DNA of 7,808 nucleotides from CALHKP01 sp963558075 (GTDB taxonomy: Bacteria > Bacillota > Clostridia > Peptostreptococcales > Anaerovoracaceae), in NCBI GenBank assembly GCA_963558075.1, contig CAUWFN010000059.1:1-7808 (forward strand), written 5' to 3'. The notes beneath the pieces are model-generated. The model saw nothing but the letters and a program-made list of their open reading frames with translations. It was not told the DNA's origin and did no database searches. Positions 5,816-7,808 of the stretch are shown one piece after another (position 1 is the first letter of the stretch; each line of letters begins with the position of its first letter). Position numbers and translations under genes: made by a program.

Positions 5816-7607
5816 ATTTGAGTACTGCTGTGAAAGCTTCCTGAGGCACTTCTACCTTACCGAACTGTCTCATACGCTTCTTTCCTTCCTTCTGTTTTTC
5901 TAACAGCTTTTTCTTACGGGAAATGTCACCGCCGTAGCATTTTGCTATTACATCCTTACGATATGCTTTTACAGTTTCTCTTGCGATTACCTTCTGACCA
6001 ACTGCAGCCTGAATAGGAACCTCAAACTGATGCATAGGAATGATTTCCTTAAGTTTTTCGCAAACAAAACGTCCTCTGTTGTATGCCTTTGACTCATGAA
6101 CGATCATGGAGAATGCGTCCACTAAGTCTTTGTTCAGAAGAACGTCCATCTTAACTAGGTTTGATTTTTCGTATCTTATGAACTCATAGTCAAGGGAGCC
6201 GTAGCCTCTTGTCTTTGATTTTAGGGCATCGAAGAAGTCATAGATAACCTCATTGAGCGGAAGCTCGTAGTGAAGCTGAACTCTAGTTTCTGTTATATAT
6301 TCCATGTGCTTCATGGTTCCTCGTCTATCCTGGCAAAGCTCCATGATTGAACCTACATATTCCTTAGGAATCATTATATCTGCCTTTACTATAGGCTCCT
6401 CTATATGATCGATTTCTGTTTGAGGCGGAAGGTTTGTCGGATTCTGAATCATCTCGATGCTTCCATCATTCATTACAACCTTGTAAACTACACTTGGTGA
6501 TGTTGTAATTACACCTAGCTTAAATTCTCTTTCTAGTCTTTCTACGATGATTTCCATGTGAAGAAGTCCAAGGAATCCGCATCTAAAACCAAAGCCTAGC
6601 GCCGTTGATGTCTCTGGCTCGAAAATGAACGCAGCATCATTTACCTGAAGCTTTTCTAGTGCATCTTTTACGCTTTCGTATTTTTCGCCTTCTGCCGGAT
6701 AGATACCGCAATATACCATCGACTGTACTTTTTTGTACCCTGGCATAGGCTCTTCTGTAGGGTCTGAATCTAGCGTAATTGTATCACCAACACGAGCATC
6801 TCTTACCTGTTTGATACTTGCGCAGATATATCCTACCTCTCCAGCTCTTAGGAATTTTGCAGGAACATGGCCCGGAGCCATAACTCCTACTTCTGTGACC
6901 TCGTACTTTTTATTTGTATTCATCAGTCTGATAGTGTCTCCTACCTTAACCTGACCATCAAAGATTCTCGCATAGATAACTACACCCTTGTAGTTATCAT
7001 AAACAGAGTCAAAGATAAGAGCCTTGAGCTTTCCATTTATGTCTCCTGATGGAGCAGGAATTGTCTGAACAACTGCCTCAAGAAGGTCTCCTATTCCTGT
7101 ACCCTCCTTAGCTGATACAAGAGGGGCATCCTGAGCATCAATTCCTATCATTTCTTCTATTTCTTCTTTTGTTTCATCAGGTCTTGAGCTTGCAAGATCT
7201 ATTTTGTTTAGGCATGGAAGAATCTCAAGATCTTCGTCCATAGCAAGGTAAACGTTTGCCATAGTCTGAGCTTCTACGCCCTGTGTAGAGTCAACTACAA
7301 GAACCGCACCCTCACACGCTGCAAGGCTTCTTGATACCTCGTAGTTAAAGTCAACGTGGCCTGGTGTATCGATTAGGTTAAATATATATTCGTTTCCATC
7401 TTTTGCCTTGTAAACAAGTCTTGTAGTCTGAAGCTTGATTGTGATTCCACGCTCTCTCTCAAGATCCATGTTATCAAGGAACTGCTCTTTCATGTCGCGG
7501 TGTGCAACAAGGCCTGTATTTTCGATGATTCTATCAGCCAGTGTTGACTTACCGTGGTCAATATGAGCTATGATACTAAAGTTTCTTATATATTTCTGGT
7601 AATCCAT
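5799..7607 (-). CDS. lepA: Elongation factor 4 (LepA), translational GTPase
   Basis: The 602-residue product is a full-length LepA/EF4, a ribosome-associated GTPase that can back-translocate stalled ribosomes and affects initiation and elongation under stress. GTPase motifs are intact: G1 AHIDHGKST (14-22), the switch region RERGITIK with T56, G3 DTPGH (80-84), G4 NKID (134-137) and G5 SAK (165-167). The LepA-specific C-terminal domain is present, ending in the basic stretch KKLLEKQKEGKKRMR and then KVEVPQEAF. Length is typical of the family. The ATG at 7607 is set by AAAGGAGAGA about 9 nt upstream. It is the first gene of the leftward unit, behind a near-consensus promoter, and its end overlaps hemW. 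The lepA-hemW pair is common in Firmicutes. Confidence 0.98.
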   Translation of the reverse strand: MDYQKYIRNFSIIAHIDHGKSTLADRIIENTGLVAHRDMKEQFLDNMDLERERGITIKLQTTRLVYKAKDGNEYIFNLIDTPGHVDFNYEVSRSLAACEGAVLVVDSTQGVEAQTMANVYLAMDEDLEILPCLNKIDLASSRPDETKEEIEEMIGIDAQDAPLVSAKEGTGIGDLLEAVVQTIPAPSGDINGKLKALIFDSVYDNYKGVVIYARIFDGQVKVGDTIRLMNTNKKYEVTEVGVMAPGHVPAKFLRAGEVGYICASIKQVRDARVGDTITLDSDPTEEPMPGYKKVQSMVYCGIYPAEGEKYESVKDALEKLQVNDAAFIFEPETSTALGFGFRCGFLGLLHMEIIVERLEREFKLGVITTSPSVVYKVVMNDGSIEMIQNPTNLPPQTEIDHIEEPIVKADIMIPKEYVGSIMELCQDRRGTMKHMEYITETRVQLHYELPLNEVIYDFFDALKSKTRGYGSLDYEFIRYEKSNLVKMDVLLNKDLVDAFSMIVHESKAYNRGRFVCEKLKEIIPMHQFEVPIQAAVGQKVIARETVKAYRKDVIAKCYGGDISRKKKLLEKQKEGKKRMRQFGKVEVPQEAFTAVLKYDDNK

Positions 7608-7616
7608 TAAATTTTA

Positions 7617-7626
7617 TCTCTCCTTT
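7617..7626 (-). promoter_or_regulatory. Ribosome binding site of lepA
   Basis: AAAGGAGAGA on the minus strand lies 9 nt before the ATG at 7607. It is a strong Shine-Dalgarno sequence and fixes the lepA start. Confidence 0.8.
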
Positions 7627-7647
7627 TTGGATAATTTGTTTTCCTAT

Positions 7648-7689
7648 TTAAAATTTGTCTAAGACTTTCCTTTTGAATTTTCCACGCAT
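7648..7689 (-). CDS. Possible 13-residue leader peptide in the lepA 5' leader
   Basis: Within the predicted lepA leader a short frame reads MRGKFKRKVLDKF then TAA, very basic, ending 41 nt before the lepA ATG. There is no clear Shine-Dalgarno sequence before its ATG and so short a frame can arise by chance. I list it only as a candidate. Confidence 0.12.
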   Translation of the reverse strand: MRGKFKRKVLDKF

Positions 7690-7757
7690 ATTTTCGTAAA
7701 CTTCAGCTAAAAAGTCTTTGATTTGCACTGTTAAAAATGCATAAGTCGATACATTTT

Positions 7758-7786
7758 ATTATATGATAAAACCCTTTGATTTTCAA
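7758..7786 (-). promoter_or_regulatory. lepA: Near-consensus vegetative promoter of lepA-hemW (and possibly glpK)
   Basis: On the minus strand TTGAAA (7781-7786) and TATAAT (7758-7763) are separated by exactly 17 nt, so the match is eleven of twelve hexamer bases. Transcription should start near 7751, giving a leader of about 140 nt before lepA. This leader is long for a housekeeping gene; it contains a weak 8-bp inverted repeat (7661-7668 with 7711-7718) but no riboswitch or terminator that I recognise. Confidence 0.85.
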
Positions 7787-7808
7787 GAAGTATTGAGATG
7801 AAGCCTTG

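Noticed and set aside
6733..7049. Two short plus-strand frames inside lepA
   Set aside because: Antisense shadows of conserved LepA sequence.

Overview
The window reads as chromosome of a low-GC, AT-rich anaerobic Firmicute, probably class Clostridia. The basis is Clostridia-like LepA, HemW and GlpK sequences, strong AGGAGG-type ribosome binding sites, vegetative TTGAAA/TATAAT-type promoters and TAA stops on all six main genes. The family or genus cannot be fixed from the sequence alone. I see no tRNA, rRNA, CRISPR array, insertion sequence or phage gene.

Layout. The left third (1-2358, + strand) is a two-gene unit. A promoter at 13-41 precedes a DUF819-family polytopic membrane protein whose reading frame (96-1325) is broken by one in-frame TAG at 213-215. 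A cytoplasmic M19-type (membrane/renal dipeptidase family) zinc dipeptidase follows (1387-2358). A perfect 14-bp inverted repeat (2381-2424) ends this unit and also the convergent unit from the other side. The rest (2446-7607, - strand) is read leftward from a near-consensus promoter at 7758-7786: lepA (elongation factor 4), hemW (overlapping lepA by 17 nt), glpK (glycerol kinase) after a gap of about 115 nt with no terminator, and an XRE-cupin regulator 3 nt after glpK.

How the genes may work together. LepA and HemW are housekeeping proteins commonly paired in Firmicutes; the usual hrcA-grpE-dnaK-dnaJ continuation is absent here and glpK takes its place. GlpK phosphorylates glycerol, but no facilitator or glycerol-3-phosphate oxidase/dehydrogenase gene lies in the window. 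The XRE-cupin regulator sits between glpK and the transporter/dipeptidase pair and could control either. The DUF819 and M19 pair suggests uptake and hydrolysis of a dipeptide-like compound, but this is inference.

The best lead is the amber codon in the DUF819 gene: coding potential runs on in the same frame on both sides of it. A recent nonsense mutation or a sequence error is the most economical reading; read-through or a split gene are less likely alternatives. Otherwise the window is mostly ordinary.
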